The notes under the pieces were generated by a model that saw only the letters and a program-made list of their open reading frames with translations, was not told the DNA's origin and did not search any database. Below are positions 52,457-60,978 of a stretch of 64,000 nt of DNA, piece by piece; within the stretch, counting starts at the first letter, position 1; every line of letters starts with the position of its first letter. The stretch lies in the NCBI GenBank assembly GCA_934512135.1, contig CAKSWT010000007.1, positions 62,001-126,000 on the forward strand, in the 5' to 3' direction. The position numbers and the translations under genes are program-made. The stretch comes from an uncultured Oscillospiraceae bacterium (lineage in GTDB: Bacteria > Bacillota > Clostridia > Oscillospirales > Oscillospiraceae).

Positions 52457-53870
52457 GGTCCCCCTCTTTTCCGTCATAGGGTGCGCCGGAGGCGGCGTGA
52501 GTCTCTACAAAGTCCTTGATATACGCAATCTGCCGCTTGACCTCCTCCTCCGCAGGGCCGCCCATGACCTTCCGGCCATTGACACAGGTCCGCAGGGCCA
52601 GGGCATCGTAAATATCCCCGTCAAACAGCCCGGACACCGCCCGGAAATCCCGGAGGGTCAAGGTATCCAGGGTGTCCCCGGACTTCAGGCAGTTGTTTAC
52701 CAGCCGTCCCACAATCATGTAGGCCTCCCGGAAGGGCATGCCCTTTCTGGTGAGATAATCGGCGCAGTCCGTGGCGTTGATAAAGCCGCCGGAGGCCGCC
52801 TTCTGCATATTCTTGGGCAGCAGGGTCATGGTTTTGACCATGGCGGAGAACACGGGAATGCACATCTCCACCGTGTCAATGGCGTCAAACACCGGCTCCT
52901 TATCCTCCTGCATGTCCTTGTTGTAGGCCAGGGGCAGCCCCTTCATCACCGTGAGCAGGGTAATCAGGCTGCCGTAAACCCGGCCGGTCTTGCCCCGAAC
53001 CAGCTCTGCCACGTCGGGATTCTTTTTCTGGGGCATAATCGAAGACCCGGTGGAATAGGCGTCGTCCATTTCCACAAACTTAAACTCCCAGGAGCACCAG
53101 AGAATGATCTCCTCAGAGAACCGGCTCAGGTGCATCATCAAAATGGAGCAGGCGGAGAGGAACTCCAGGGCAAAGTCCCGGTCGGATACGGAGTCCATGG
53201 AGTTCTCCGTGGGCTTCCGAAAGCCCAGAATGGCCGCCGTGCGCTCCCGGTTGATGGGATAGGAGGAGGTGGCCAGAGCACCGGCCCCCAGGGGGCACTC
53301 GTCCATGCGCTCCAGGCAGTCCTCCAGCCGGGTGATGTCCCGGCGGATCATATTGGCATAGGCCATCATATAGTGGGCAAAGGTGGTGGGCTGCGCCCGC
53401 TGAAGATGGGTATAGCCGGGCATAACCGTCTGGGTGTTGCCCTCCGCCTTGGCAATGAGGACCTTCTCCAGATCCAGCAGCATGCCGATAATCTTCGGGA
53501 TTTCCTCCTTCACATAGAGCCGGAAGTCCACCGCCACCTGATCGTTCCGGCTGCGGCCGGTGTGGAGGCGCTTGCCGTCGGGGCCGATCCGCTGGGTCAG
53601 CATGGCCTCGATGTTCATATGGATGTCCTCATTCTCCAGAGAGAACTCCACCTTGCCGTCCTCAATATCCTGAAGAATGGCCAGGAGCCCCTGTACAATG
53701 TCGTCGGCCTCCGCCTGGGTGATGACGCCCTGCTCGCCCAGCATGGTGGCATGGGCAATGGAGCCCCGAATGTCCTGCTTGTACAGCCGCTCATCAAAGG
53801 TAATGGAAGAGTTAAAGTCGTTTACCAGGGTATCGGTCTCCTTCTGAAACCGGCCTGCCCATAATTTCAT
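52437..53870 (-). CDS. argH: argininosuccinate lyase
   Basis: Cleaves argininosuccinate to arginine and fumarate. Of 477 residues with LWAGRFQKETD, GRSRNDQVAVDFRLY, GYTHLQRAQP and the flexible-loop signature GSSIMPQKKNPDV. ATG 53870 is chosen for AAAGGAGA upstream. It lies between argG (85-base gap with a hairpin) and argC (20-base overlap). Confidence 0.96.
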   Translation of the reverse strand: MKLWAGRFQKETDTLVNDFNSSITFDERLYKQDIRGSIAHATMLGEQGVITQAEADDIVQGLLAILQDIEDGKVEFSLENEDIHMNIEAMLTQRIGPDGKRLHTGRSRNDQVAVDFRLYVKEEIPKIIGMLLDLEKVLIAKAEGNTQTVMPGYTHLQRAQPTTFAHYMMAYANMIRRDITRLEDCLERMDECPLGAGALATSSYPINRERTAAILGFRKPTENSMDSVSDRDFALEFLSACSILMMHLSRFSEEIILWCSWEFKFVEMDDAYSTGSSIMPQKKNPDVAELVRGKTGRVYGSLITLLTVMKGLPLAYNKDMQEDKEPVFDAIDTVEMCIPVFSAMVKTMTLLPKNMQKAASGGFINATDCADYLTRKGMPFREAYMIVGRLVNNCLKSGDTLDTLTLRDFRAVSGLFDGDIYDALALRTCVNGRKVMGGPAEEEVKRQIAYIKDFVETHAASGAPYDGKEGDHDEGIH

Positions 53871-53910
53871 AAGTGTTGTCTCCTTTCCGCCCATTCCTTG
53901 GGGGATGCAT

Positions 53911-53938
53911 CAGCAGCAGGGCCGGGGCCCTGCTGCTG
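53911..53938 (-). other. intercistronic hairpin between argG and argH
   Basis: Thirteen-base stem CAGCAGCAGGGCC with complement and a two-base centre; no T tract on the minus strand. Probably a processing or stabilising element, or a leaky stop favouring argG. Confidence 0.55.
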
Positions 53939-53955
53939 TACGGCGTTGCGCAAAT

Positions 53956-55176
53956 TTACAGCTTGCCCTGCTCCCGCAGTGCCTGAACCGTATCCGGCAG
54001 ACCCCAGAGATTGATAAAGCCCTGGGCGTCCTTCTGATCGTAGTCGCTCTCGTTGAAGGTCACAAGCTCCTCAGAGTACAGGGTGCAGGGAGAGGTGACA
54101 CCGGCGGTAATGATATTGCCCTTGTAGAGCTTGAGCTTTACGGTGCCGGTCACATACTTCTGGGTGTCCACCGCAAAGGCCTGAAGGGCCTCCCGGAGCG
54201 GAGTGAACCACTTGCCGTTGTACACCAGATCCGCAAAATCCACCGCCAGCTTGGACTTCATGTGCTTGGTGTCCTTGTCCAGGGTGATCATCTCCAGCAC
54301 CTCATGGGCCCGATAGAGGATGGTGCCGCCGGGCGTCTCATAGACCCCCCGGTCCTTCATGCCCACCAGCCGGTTCTCCACAATGTCCAACAGACCGATG
54401 CCGTTGGCGCCGCCCAGTTCATTGAGCTTGCGGACAATATCGCTGGCCTTCATCTTTTCCCCGTCCACAGCAACAGGCCAGCCCTTTTCAAAGTCCAGCG
54501 TCACATAGGTGGCCTGATCCGGCGCCATGGCAGGAGAAACTCCCATCTCCAAAAAGCCCGGCTTGTCATACAGAGGCTCGTTGGCGGGGTCCTCCAAATC
54601 CAGGCCCTCATGGCTCAGATGCCACAGGTTCTTGTCCTTGGAATAGTTGGTCTCCCGGGAGATCTTCAGTGGCACGTTGTGGGCCTCGGCATAGTCGATC
54701 TCCTCGTCACGGCCCTTGATGTCCCACTCCCGCCAGGGGGCGATAATGGTCATCTCCGGCGCAAACCGCTTAATGGCCAGCTCAAACCGAACCTGGTCGT
54801 TGCCCTTGCCGGTGCAGCCATGGCAGATGGCGTCCGCCCCTTCGGCCTTTGCAATCTCCACCAGCTTCTTGGCAATGATGGGCCGGGCAAAGGCGGTGCC
54901 CAGCAGATAGTCCTCATATTTGGCCCCCATCATCATGGAGGGGATGATCACGTCGTCCACCATCTCGTCGGTGAGGTCCGCAATATAGAGCTTGGAGGCG
55001 CCGGTTTTGATGGCCTTCTCCTCCAGTCCGTCCAGCTCAGAGCCCTGGCCCACATCCGCAGACACGGCGATAATCTCAGGGTTGTTGTAGTTTTCCTTCA
55101 GCCACGGAATGATAATGGAAGTATCCAGTCCGCCGGAATAGGCGAGAACGACTTTTTTGATTTCCTTGGTTGCCAT
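53956..55176 (-). CDS. argG: argininosuccinate synthase
   Basis: Joins citrulline and aspartate with ATP. Of 406 residues; PP-loop VLAYSGGLDTS at about 9-19, GCTGKGNDQVRFE, and ANEPLYDKPGFLE. ATG 55176 follows AGGAGG; the upstream in-frame extension covers the promoter and is rejected. First gene of the arginine operon, which ends in argF. Confidence 0.96.
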   Translation of the reverse strand: MATKEIKKVVLAYSGGLDTSIIIPWLKENYNNPEIIAVSADVGQGSELDGLEEKAIKTGASKLYIADLTDEMVDDVIIPSMMMGAKYEDYLLGTAFARPIIAKKLVEIAKAEGADAICHGCTGKGNDQVRFELAIKRFAPEMTIIAPWREWDIKGRDEEIDYAEAHNVPLKISRETNYSKDKNLWHLSHEGLDLEDPANEPLYDKPGFLEMGVSPAMAPDQATYVTLDFEKGWPVAVDGEKMKASDIVRKLNELGGANGIGLLDIVENRLVGMKDRGVYETPGGTILYRAHEVLEMITLDKDTKHMKSKLAVDFADLVYNGKWFTPLREALQAFAVDTQKYVTGTVKLKLYKGNIITAGVTSPCTLYSEELVTFNESDYDQKDAQGFINLWGLPDTVQALREQGKL

Positions 55177-55228
55177 AATAAATAGCCTCCTATGTAATAT
55201 GTTGTGCCATAATTTTCTTCGTGGGTGT

Positions 55229-55257
55229 ATGGTATCACAAGCAGGTCCCTTTTGCAA
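55229..55257 (-). promoter_or_regulatory. promoter of the arginine operon
   Basis: Minus strand: TTGCAA (55257-55252), 17 bases, TACCAT (55234-55229). The leader of about 50 bases has no evident attenuator. Confidence 0.68.
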
Positions 55258-55320
55258 GGGAAAACATGCATAACATTGCGCTTTTATACGATATTATTTT
55301 GTCAATGTCCACATATATAC

Positions 55321-55347
55321 GCATTTATTCATTTTATAGTGAATATT
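55321..55347 (-). promoter_or_regulatory. ARG-box-like region upstream of argG
   Basis: The minus strand holds AATATTCACTATAAAATGAA followed by TAAATGC. The ATGAATAAATGC part resembles the Gram-positive ArgR/AhrC box, and the pattern recurs at 46015-46050. It begins about 65 bases upstream of the -35. Inferred. Confidence 0.4.
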
Positions 55348-56264
55348 TAAAGAGGATTTTCATTCAACGCCGAATAAAGCAGGTCCAGATTTTCATCGGA
55401 GTGCTCCACCTCTCTGGAATAGAGGCTCGCCGCCTCCCGAACCGCCTCCTTTTCCTCTCCTCCCGCCAGGGTCAAAATCGTCGCCACAGAATACACGCTC
55501 AGGAGCACCTTCTCCCGCAGAAGCCCGTCCCAAACCGCCCGAAGCACATAGCGATAGAGAAAATACCACAGCAGCCGACTGCCCAACTCCGAGGGATGGT
55601 CCCACTGTTCCCGGTCCCACAGCGGTACCATCTCCTTCAGCCGTTTCGGAAGCCGATCCGAAGTGAACTCCATCTGCTCCATCGCCCTCCAAAATCCCGG
55701 AAGATCCCACCGGACGGGGCCCACCGTCTCTCCAACGGCTCTGAGCATATCCCCCAAAGGCGCCCCGGACGCCGCAAAGGCCAAAAGCTCCTGCCGATAG
55801 TCCAGCAGCTCCTGGAGATAGGCTCCGTCGGGCCGGTCCTCCTCCGGAGCCTGCTCCGGGGTCTGGCAGGTAATCAGCTCCAAGGGCTCCTCCAGCAGCA
55901 GCCGGGCCGCCTCCGGACAGGAGATGGACAGGCAGGTCTCCCGAAGCTCGCCATATTCCTCCACAAACCTGGGATGCTCCCGGCAGGTGGTGGACAAGCA
56001 GCCCTCTCCCAGGTCCAAAATCAGCCGGCACAGGCCCCGGCTATTTAAAAAGGGGCACCTTCCGTCCTTTAGGGCAAAGAAGGTATACCCATCCTCCCGG
56101 CGAATGTGCTCCTTCAGCTCCCGCCCCAGAGCGCCGGTCACCTGGGCATAGACCTTCAGGGACTCCCGGTCCAAGTCGATCTCCCAGCCGGCACAGCAGG
56201 TATCTGGACAGCTTCCCGCCAGACACTGAAAATCCCGAAAACAGGACAACCCGGTATTCCTCAT
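55347..56264 (-). CDS. FliB-like (flagellin lysine-N-methylase) cysteine-rich protein
   Basis: Protein of 305 residues matching the FliB family pattern: CFRDFQCLAGSCPDTCCAGW at 8-27, then RCPFLNSRGLCRLI, CLSTTCREHPRF, and SISCPEAARLLL. The cysteines probably bind an iron-sulfur cluster. In Salmonella FliB methylates flagellin lysines; here no flagellar gene is present in 64 kb, so flagellin as substrate is uncertain and another protein may be targeted. Single gene with its own promoter. Confidence 0.82.
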   Translation of the reverse strand: MRNTGLSCFRDFQCLAGSCPDTCCAGWEIDLDRESLKVYAQVTGALGRELKEHIRREDGYTFFALKDGRCPFLNSRGLCRLILDLGEGCLSTTCREHPRFVEEYGELRETCLSISCPEAARLLLEEPLELITCQTPEQAPEEDRPDGAYLQELLDYRQELLAFAASGAPLGDMLRAVGETVGPVRWDLPGFWRAMEQMEFTSDRLPKRLKEMVPLWDREQWDHPSELGSRLLWYFLYRYVLRAVWDGLLREKVLLSVYSVATILTLAGGEEKEAVREAASLYSREVEHSDENLDLLYSALNENPL

Positions 56265-56324
56265 CTCATCCCGTCCTTTCCTCGGCTTTTCCCCCTAAAA
56301 CCTGGGGTTTTGGCAACTATTTCT

Positions 56325-56360
56325 GTTAGAATTCTAACATAGCACAAAGTCACCAGCCAA
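56325..56360 (-). promoter_or_regulatory. promoter of the FliB-like gene with a 14-base palindrome
   Basis: Minus strand: TTGGCT (56360-56355), 18 bases, TAGAAT (56336-56331). The -10 lies inside the perfect palindrome GTTAGAATTCTAAC (56325-56338), a candidate repressor site. Confidence 0.55.
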
Positions 56361-56430
56361 AAATGTCACATTTGGTAGTAAAAAGTTCATATTGTAGGTT
56401 TTTGTCTATTGGCCATACGGATATTGTCCG

Positions 56431-56459
56431 TTGACAAAAAAGTGGCAAATGTCGATAAT
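56431..56459 (+). promoter_or_regulatory. promoter of the GntP-type permease gene
   Basis: TTGACA (56431-56436), 17 bases, GATAAT (56454-56459). Upstream 56366-56380 carries TGTCACATTTG, partly repeated inverted at 56447 (CAAATGTCG), perhaps a regulator site. Confidence 0.65.
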
Positions 56460-56519
56460 TGTGGAGCGTTTGTATTATAGCACATTTTAACCGCACATTG
56501 ACCTGAAAGGAGAACAATA

Positions 56520-57869
56520 ATGTCAAGCGTAATTGGTTTATTGGGTATTCTGGTGGCTTTCTTTATCGTCATCTACTTTACCTATAAAGGATTTCACCTG
56601 GCCTATGTGGTGATGGTGGCCTGTCTGGTGGTACTGGTCACAAACAACATGCCTCTGATTCAGACCTTCAACGAGACCATCATGCCTCAGGTGGGCACCC
56701 AGGCGGCAACGCTTTTGCCCCTGTACCTCTTCGGTGCCATCTTCGGAAAGATGTTTATCGATTCCGGCGCGGCCCATTCCCTGTCCCGCTTCCTGCTGAA
56801 CCTGCTGGGCAAGAACGCCACCGCCCAGAAAAAGCGGATGATCGGCTTTCTCTGCGTGGTGATTATGAACATGGTCTTTAACTATGTGGGCGTGGATCCC
56901 TTCGCCTCTCTGTTCACCATGATCGGCATCGCCACCGGCGTCATGTATGAAGCCGACATTCCCCGTAAGTATATGCCTGTAATGCTGGTTCTGGGCTCCT
57001 CCATGGGCAACGTGCTCCCCGGCTCTCTGGCTGCCCCCAACATCATGTGCCAGGGCATTCTGGGGGATTACGCCGTCAACTCCTGGTCCGGCACCGTGGC
57101 AGGTCTTGTGTATGTGCTGTTCGTGGTGGGCGCTTCCGCCTTCTACATCAATCGGCGCATGTCCAAGGACGTCCAGAGCGGCATGAAGTTTGAATACGGC
57201 CCGCTGGAGCCTGCCCAGGTGGACGAGAGCCGCCTGCCTCCCGTGATTCTCACCATTCTCCCCCTGATCCTGATCCCCGTCAGCTACACCCTGTGGCTCT
57301 CTCAGGCCGCCTGGATGAGCATGGCTGTGGGCTGCGTGGCCGGCATTTTCTGCTACGGCATATACATCCCCAAGAAGAACGGCACCAGCCGTGTGATGAC
57401 CGTGGTGGATTCCATGAACGACGGCGTCACCGTGGCCGGAATCCCCGCCATCATTCTGCTGAACTACACCCTGGGCTACGCCATTGAGGCCGCCCCCTCC
57501 TTTGAGACCATCAGCAACTTCTTTATCAACATGCCTGGCCCCTCTCTGATTGCCCTGTCCGTTATGGCCATTCTGCTGTTGGGCGCCGCAGCCTCCGCCT
57601 CCGGCATGCTGATCGCCGCCATGGCCGCCGCCAACACCTTTATCCCCACCCTGGGGGTAAACGCAGGCTGCGCCTACCGAGCCCTGCTGCTGTCCACCAC
57701 CGTGCTGGACTCCCTTCCCTTCGCAGGGGCCATTGTGGCCATGATGAGCATCACCGGCATCAAGTACAAGGAGGGCTATCCTCCCATCGCTATGACCACC
57801 ATGCTGTTCACCTTTATCGGAAATGTTCTGGCCGCAGTGCTGATGACCCTGCTGCCTATGCTTCCCTAA
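56520..57869 (+). CDS. GntP/CitM-like permease for an organic acid
   Basis: Membrane protein of 449 residues with about twelve hydrophobic segments in two related halves. The features VFNYVGVDPFASLFTMIGIA, LGSSMGNVLPGSLAAPNIM and NAGCAYRALLLSTTVLDSLPF resemble the GntP gluconate-permease class of the ion-transporter superfamily. Substrate is probably a carboxylate symported with a cation; no catabolic gene is adjacent to name it. GAAAGGAG precedes the ATG. Confidence 0.78.
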   Translation: MSSVIGLLGILVAFFIVIYFTYKGFHLAYVVMVACLVVLVTNNMPLIQTFNETIMPQVGTQAATLLPLYLFGAIFGKMFIDSGAAHSLSRFLLNLLGKNATAQKKRMIGFLCVVIMNMVFNYVGVDPFASLFTMIGIATGVMYEADIPRKYMPVMLVLGSSMGNVLPGSLAAPNIMCQGILGDYAVNSWSGTVAGLVYVLFVVGASAFYINRRMSKDVQSGMKFEYGPLEPAQVDESRLPPVILTILPLILIPVSYTLWLSQAAWMSMAVGCVAGIFCYGIYIPKKNGTSRVMTVVDSMNDGVTVAGIPAIILLNYTLGYAIEAAPSFETISNFFINMPGPSLIALSVMAILLLGAAASASGMLIAAMAAANTFIPTLGVNAGCAYRALLLSTTVLDSLPFAGAIVAMMSITGIKYKEGYPPIAMTTMLFTFIGNVLAAVLMTLLPMLP

Positions 57870-57879
57870 GCGCCAAAGG

Positions 57880-57904
57880 GGGCTGTCTCACCAAGAGACA
57901 GCCC
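57880..57904. terminator. bidirectional terminator between permease and MATE genes
   Basis: Stem GGGCTGTCTC / GAGACAGCCC with a five-base loop, T-rich bases (TCTTT) on the plus side and CTTTGG on the minus side. Confidence 0.75.
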
Positions 57905-57911
57905 TCTTTGA

Positions 57912-59273
57912 CTATGCAGCCTCCATTTCCCGTCGGAGCTTTTTCATGCCAAGAATATAGGCCGGAATCAGGAAGCAATCTGCCAGAATCCAAGCCGCCG
58001 GACTGGCGATGCACACTGCGGTGTATCCGATCACCGGCACCAGCAGCAGGCTCACGCCGCTTCTGGCCACCATCTCAAAGACCCCTGCAAACACCGCCAT
58101 CTGGGAATATCCAATGCTCTGAATCAGAAAACGGATGATGTTCACCAGAGCCAACGGAATGTAAAACGCGGAATTCAGCACCAGGAACTCCTGGGACTTC
58201 CGGAGGATTTCCGTCTCCCCGGCGTCCAAAAACAGCATGGAAAGGTTGTCCCCAAAGAACCACAGCACCACAAAGGCGATCACGGAATACACCACCCCCA
58301 GCAGGATGCAGTCCTTCAGTCCCCGGCGGATTCGGTCCAGCCGGCCTGCCCCCAGGTTCTGTCCGCCGTAGGTGGCCATGGTCCCGCCCATGGCGTCCAG
58401 GGGACAGCACATCAGGTTTCCAACCTTTCCGCCTGCGGTCATTGCCGCAATGCTAACCGGCCCCAGGGAGTTCACTGCCGCCTGAAGGATGAGACAGCCA
58501 ATGGCGGTAATGGAGTATTGCAGCCCCATGGGAATGCCCATGCCGCAGAGCCGCTTCACATAGTCCCCCCGGAATTTCAGTGCATCCCGGTCCAGCCGCA
58601 GCATATCAAACCGCCAGAGCATATACCCCAGGCACAGCAGCCCGGAGATCAGCTGGGACAGCACCGTTGCCCAGGCGGCTCCCGCCACCCCCATCTGAAA
58701 GCGGATGATACACAGCAGATCCAGCCCCACATTCAAGAGGCTGGAAAACACCAGGAAAAACAGCGGCGATCTGCTGTCCCCCAGGGAGCGGATAATCCCG
58801 GAGAGGGTGTTGTAGAGGATTGTCACCGGGATTCCCCAGAAGATAATCACGATGTAATCATAGGCCTGGGAAAACACCTCCTCCGGCGTATTGGTCCAAA
58901 GGAGTATTTTTTTACACAGGAGCACCGTCACCCCGGTCATTACCACCGAGGCAATCACCGACAGCCAAAGAATATTCCCCACATAGCGCCGCAGGCCCTC
59001 CATGTCCTTTTCTCCAAACTTTTGGGCCACAGGAATGGCAAATCCGGAGCAGACCCCAATGCAGAACCCCAGCACCAGAAAGTTGACCGACCCGGTGGAG
59101 CCCACTCCGGCTAGGGCATCCACTCCGAGATATTTTCCCACCACCACGGTATCTACCATGCTGTAAAACTGCTGAAAGAGCAGCCCCAGCAGCAGCGGCA
59201 CAAAGAACCCCAGAATCAACCGCATTGGGCTGCCGCTGGTCAGGTCTTTTGCCGACGAATGTTTCTTCATCAT
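57912..59273 (-). CDS. MATE-family efflux transporter (second copy)
   Basis: Membrane protein of 453 residues with about twelve hydrophobic segments; N terminus DLTSGSPMRLILGFFVPLLLG then FYSMVDTVVVGKYLG, typical for the NorM/DinF-like branch. It is only distantly similar to the 33423 MATE protein. Substrate unknown. Two consecutive ATG codons follow GAGGG. A hairpin lies between it and the upstream small gene. Confidence 0.9.
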   Translation of the reverse strand: MMKKHSSAKDLTSGSPMRLILGFFVPLLLGLLFQQFYSMVDTVVVGKYLGVDALAGVGSTGSVNFLVLGFCIGVCSGFAIPVAQKFGEKDMEGLRRYVGNILWLSVIASVVMTGVTVLLCKKILLWTNTPEEVFSQAYDYIVIIFWGIPVTILYNTLSGIIRSLGDSRSPLFFLVFSSLLNVGLDLLCIIRFQMGVAGAAWATVLSQLISGLLCLGYMLWRFDMLRLDRDALKFRGDYVKRLCGMGIPMGLQYSITAIGCLILQAAVNSLGPVSIAAMTAGGKVGNLMCCPLDAMGGTMATYGGQNLGAGRLDRIRRGLKDCILLGVVYSVIAFVVLWFFGDNLSMLFLDAGETEILRKSQEFLVLNSAFYIPLALVNIIRFLIQSIGYSQMAVFAGVFEMVARSGVSLLLVPVIGYTAVCIASPAAWILADCFLIPAYILGMKKLRREMEAA

Positions 59274-59338
59274 CTATTCCCTCGCACACTTAGATTGAGA
59301 CCATAGTTTACTCACAGCGGGAGAGAATTGCAAGATAC

Positions 59339-59365
59339 AAAATCTCCAAGATTCCGGGAGATTTT
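59339..59365 (-). terminator. terminator-like hairpin after the 59402 gene
   Basis: Stem AAAATCTCC / GGAGATTTT with a nine-base loop. On the minus strand the TTTT ends the stem, followed by GTATCTT. Confidence 0.6.
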
Positions 59366-59401
59366 TCGATTATTTGTCGGTAAATCCGCCGATATATGGC
59401 A

Positions 59402-59881
59402 TCAGCCCTCCAGGGGCTCCACGGTCAGGACGACCTGTCCCCGATAGGTCCCCGGTTCCGGGGGCATTTCCACCCCGTCCACCGTCATGGTCAGCCGCTT
59501 TCCCTCCGGGGCAATCACCGTCGCCCCCTGGGCAATGGTGTATTCCCGGCAGCTGCCGCCGACCGGTACCATGGTCAGCCCGTTCTGCTGCATGACGTCC
59601 AGCAGAATCTCCGCCGCCTGCCGCCGGGTCAGGGGCGGGTGCTCCACCCGGAAGGTCTCCAGATCTGCCGGAGGATGCCCCACCAGCCTCGCCGCCTTTG
59701 CCACCCGCTCCACCATTTCCTCGTGGGAAACCGGCAGCTCCGGGGAAAAATACCATTCCCCCTCCTGCTCCAGGGCCGGGAAAATCCCCAGCTGGTAGCA
59801 CACGGAGATTCCCACCGAGCCGGCGATCTCCGGCCCATCCTTCAACTGCCAGGAGAACTCCGGCTGCTTTTTATGTTCCAT
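59402..59881 (-). CDS. hypothetical protein
   Basis: I do not recognise this 159-residue protein. It has no signal peptide or membrane segment. The middle part (LPVSHEEMVERVAKAARLVG, LTRRQAAEILLDVMQQNGL) resembles small helical motifs, and the C terminus (GTYRGQVVLTVEPLEG) looks like a beta strand pair. GC content and codon use match neighbours, and AGAAAGTGAT lies before the ATG; the opposite strand is also open but without a good start site, so coding on this strand is probable rather than certain. Confidence 0.55.
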   Translation of the reverse strand: MEHKKQPEFSWQLKDGPEIAGSVGISVCYQLGIFPALEQEGEWYFSPELPVSHEEMVERVAKAARLVGHPPADLETFRVEHPPLTRRQAAEILLDVMQQNGLTMVPVGGSCREYTIAQGATVIAPEGKRLTMTVDGVEMPPEPGTYRGQVVLTVEPLEG

Positions 59882-60016
59882 ATCACTTTCTCCTTATTCC
59901 GCCGCCCTGCGGCCTGATTGATCTCCCGCCTATTGTAATGACTTATTGTGCTTCCGTCAAGGGCTCTCCGACTGCCGGAGAGCGACCGGATTCGACGGGT
60001 TCTCCCTCCGCAGATG

Positions 60017-60056
60017 TGGTATACTCCTAAGCAGTTAGGCTGTCCTTCGACAGCCC
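60017..60056 (+). promoter_or_regulatory. promoter and leader hairpin of the ParB-like gene
   Basis: Extended -10 TGG-TATACT (60017-60025) lacks a good -35. A stem GGCTGT/ACAGCC follows in the leader just before the GGAGGTGAT ribosome site and may influence initiation. Confidence 0.45.
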
Positions 60057-60069
60057 GGGAGGTGATCCT

Positions 60070-60846
60070 ATGGTCCGTGCTTCGGAGCACAGGCTGTTAT
60101 ATCTGCCTATTCGCATGGTCCAGACCCAGGCCCCGGTCCGGCAGTTCTCTCCGGTGGGCCTTCAGGAGCTTGCCGCCAGCATACAGCAGGTGGGCATTCT
60201 CCAGCCTCTGACGGTTCAGCGCCACGGGGCACAATATCTGGTGGTCTCCGGCACCCGGCGGCTTTTGGCCGCACGAATGGCAGGCGTGGACGAGCTTCCC
60301 TGTCTTCTGCTGGACGATGCCCAGGACCCCGCCCTCATTGCCCTCACCGAAAACCTCCAGCGGGAGGACCTGTGCTATTGGGATGAGGCCCAGCTGCTCC
60401 AGGAATATCTCCGCCGCAGCGGCCTCACCCAGGCGGAGGCTGCCCAGCGCCTGGGATGCAGTCAGTCCGCAATTGCCAACAAGCTTCGGCTGCTTCAGCA
60501 CAGCCCCGCCGTCCGTCAGGCCCTCCGGGAGCTGGGACTGAATCAGCGCCAGGCCCGAGAGCTGCTGCGGCTTCCCTCGGAGGAGAGCCGGCTCTACGCC
60601 CTTCGGGAAATCTCCCTGCTGGGGCTGAATGTGGCCCAGACCCAGCGGTATATCACCGCCTATCTCTCCAATATGGCCCAGCCCCAGTCGGAGAAGTTTC
60701 GCCGCCACGACGCCATGGTGTTCCTGGACCGGGTCAAACGGGACGCCGCCGCCCTGGACCGAAGGGGTGTCTCCACGGAGCTTCGATGCCAGGATCAGGG
60801 GGACAGCATCCTGCTGACCCTGCGCATTGACAAGGCAACTCAGTAA
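60070..60846 (+). CDS. orphan ParB/Noc-like DNA-binding protein
   Basis: ParB/Spo0J/Noc family protein of 258 residues. The N-terminal domain has RQFSPVGLQELAASIQQVGILQPLTV and TENLQREDL (about 95-103), and a helix-turn-helix follows with GLTQAEAAQRLGCSQSAIANKLRLLQ. The CTP-binding motif normally GERR reads SGTRRLLAARMAG here, with threonine for the metal-contacting glutamate, which could weaken CTP hydrolysis. No parA/soj partner and no rsmG/mnmG neighbourhood, as usual for parB or noc, is present. GGAGGTGAT precedes the ATG. Possible roles are nucleoid occlusion, a plasmid relic, or local gene control. Confidence 0.85.
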   Translation: MVRASEHRLLYLPIRMVQTQAPVRQFSPVGLQELAASIQQVGILQPLTVQRHGAQYLVVSGTRRLLAARMAGVDELPCLLLDDAQDPALIALTENLQREDLCYWDEAQLLQEYLRRSGLTQAEAAQRLGCSQSAIANKLRLLQHSPAVRQALRELGLNQRQARELLRLPSEESRLYALREISLLGLNVAQTQRYITAYLSNMAQPQSEKFRRHDAMVFLDRVKRDAAALDRRGVSTELRCQDQGDSILLTLRIDKATQ

Positions 60847-60978
60847 ATTTCACAATTTGCCCCTTTCAGTTTGTGCTATTTTCCATAAACATCAGGAAGA
60901 TGACACGATATAATACAGGCAGAAATCATCCAATGGGCCTTGGTTCCATTGGCGCACCCCAGAAAGGAGACAAATTTT

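Noticed and set aside
50377..55176. Biosynthetic gene cluster or genomic island around the acyltransferase
   Set aside because: Flanking genes are ordinary arginine enzymes with uniform composition; one inserted gene is not evidence of an island.
60070..60846. Plasmid or prophage partition locus
   Set aside because: There is no parA, replication gene, integrase or parS-like repeat nearby.
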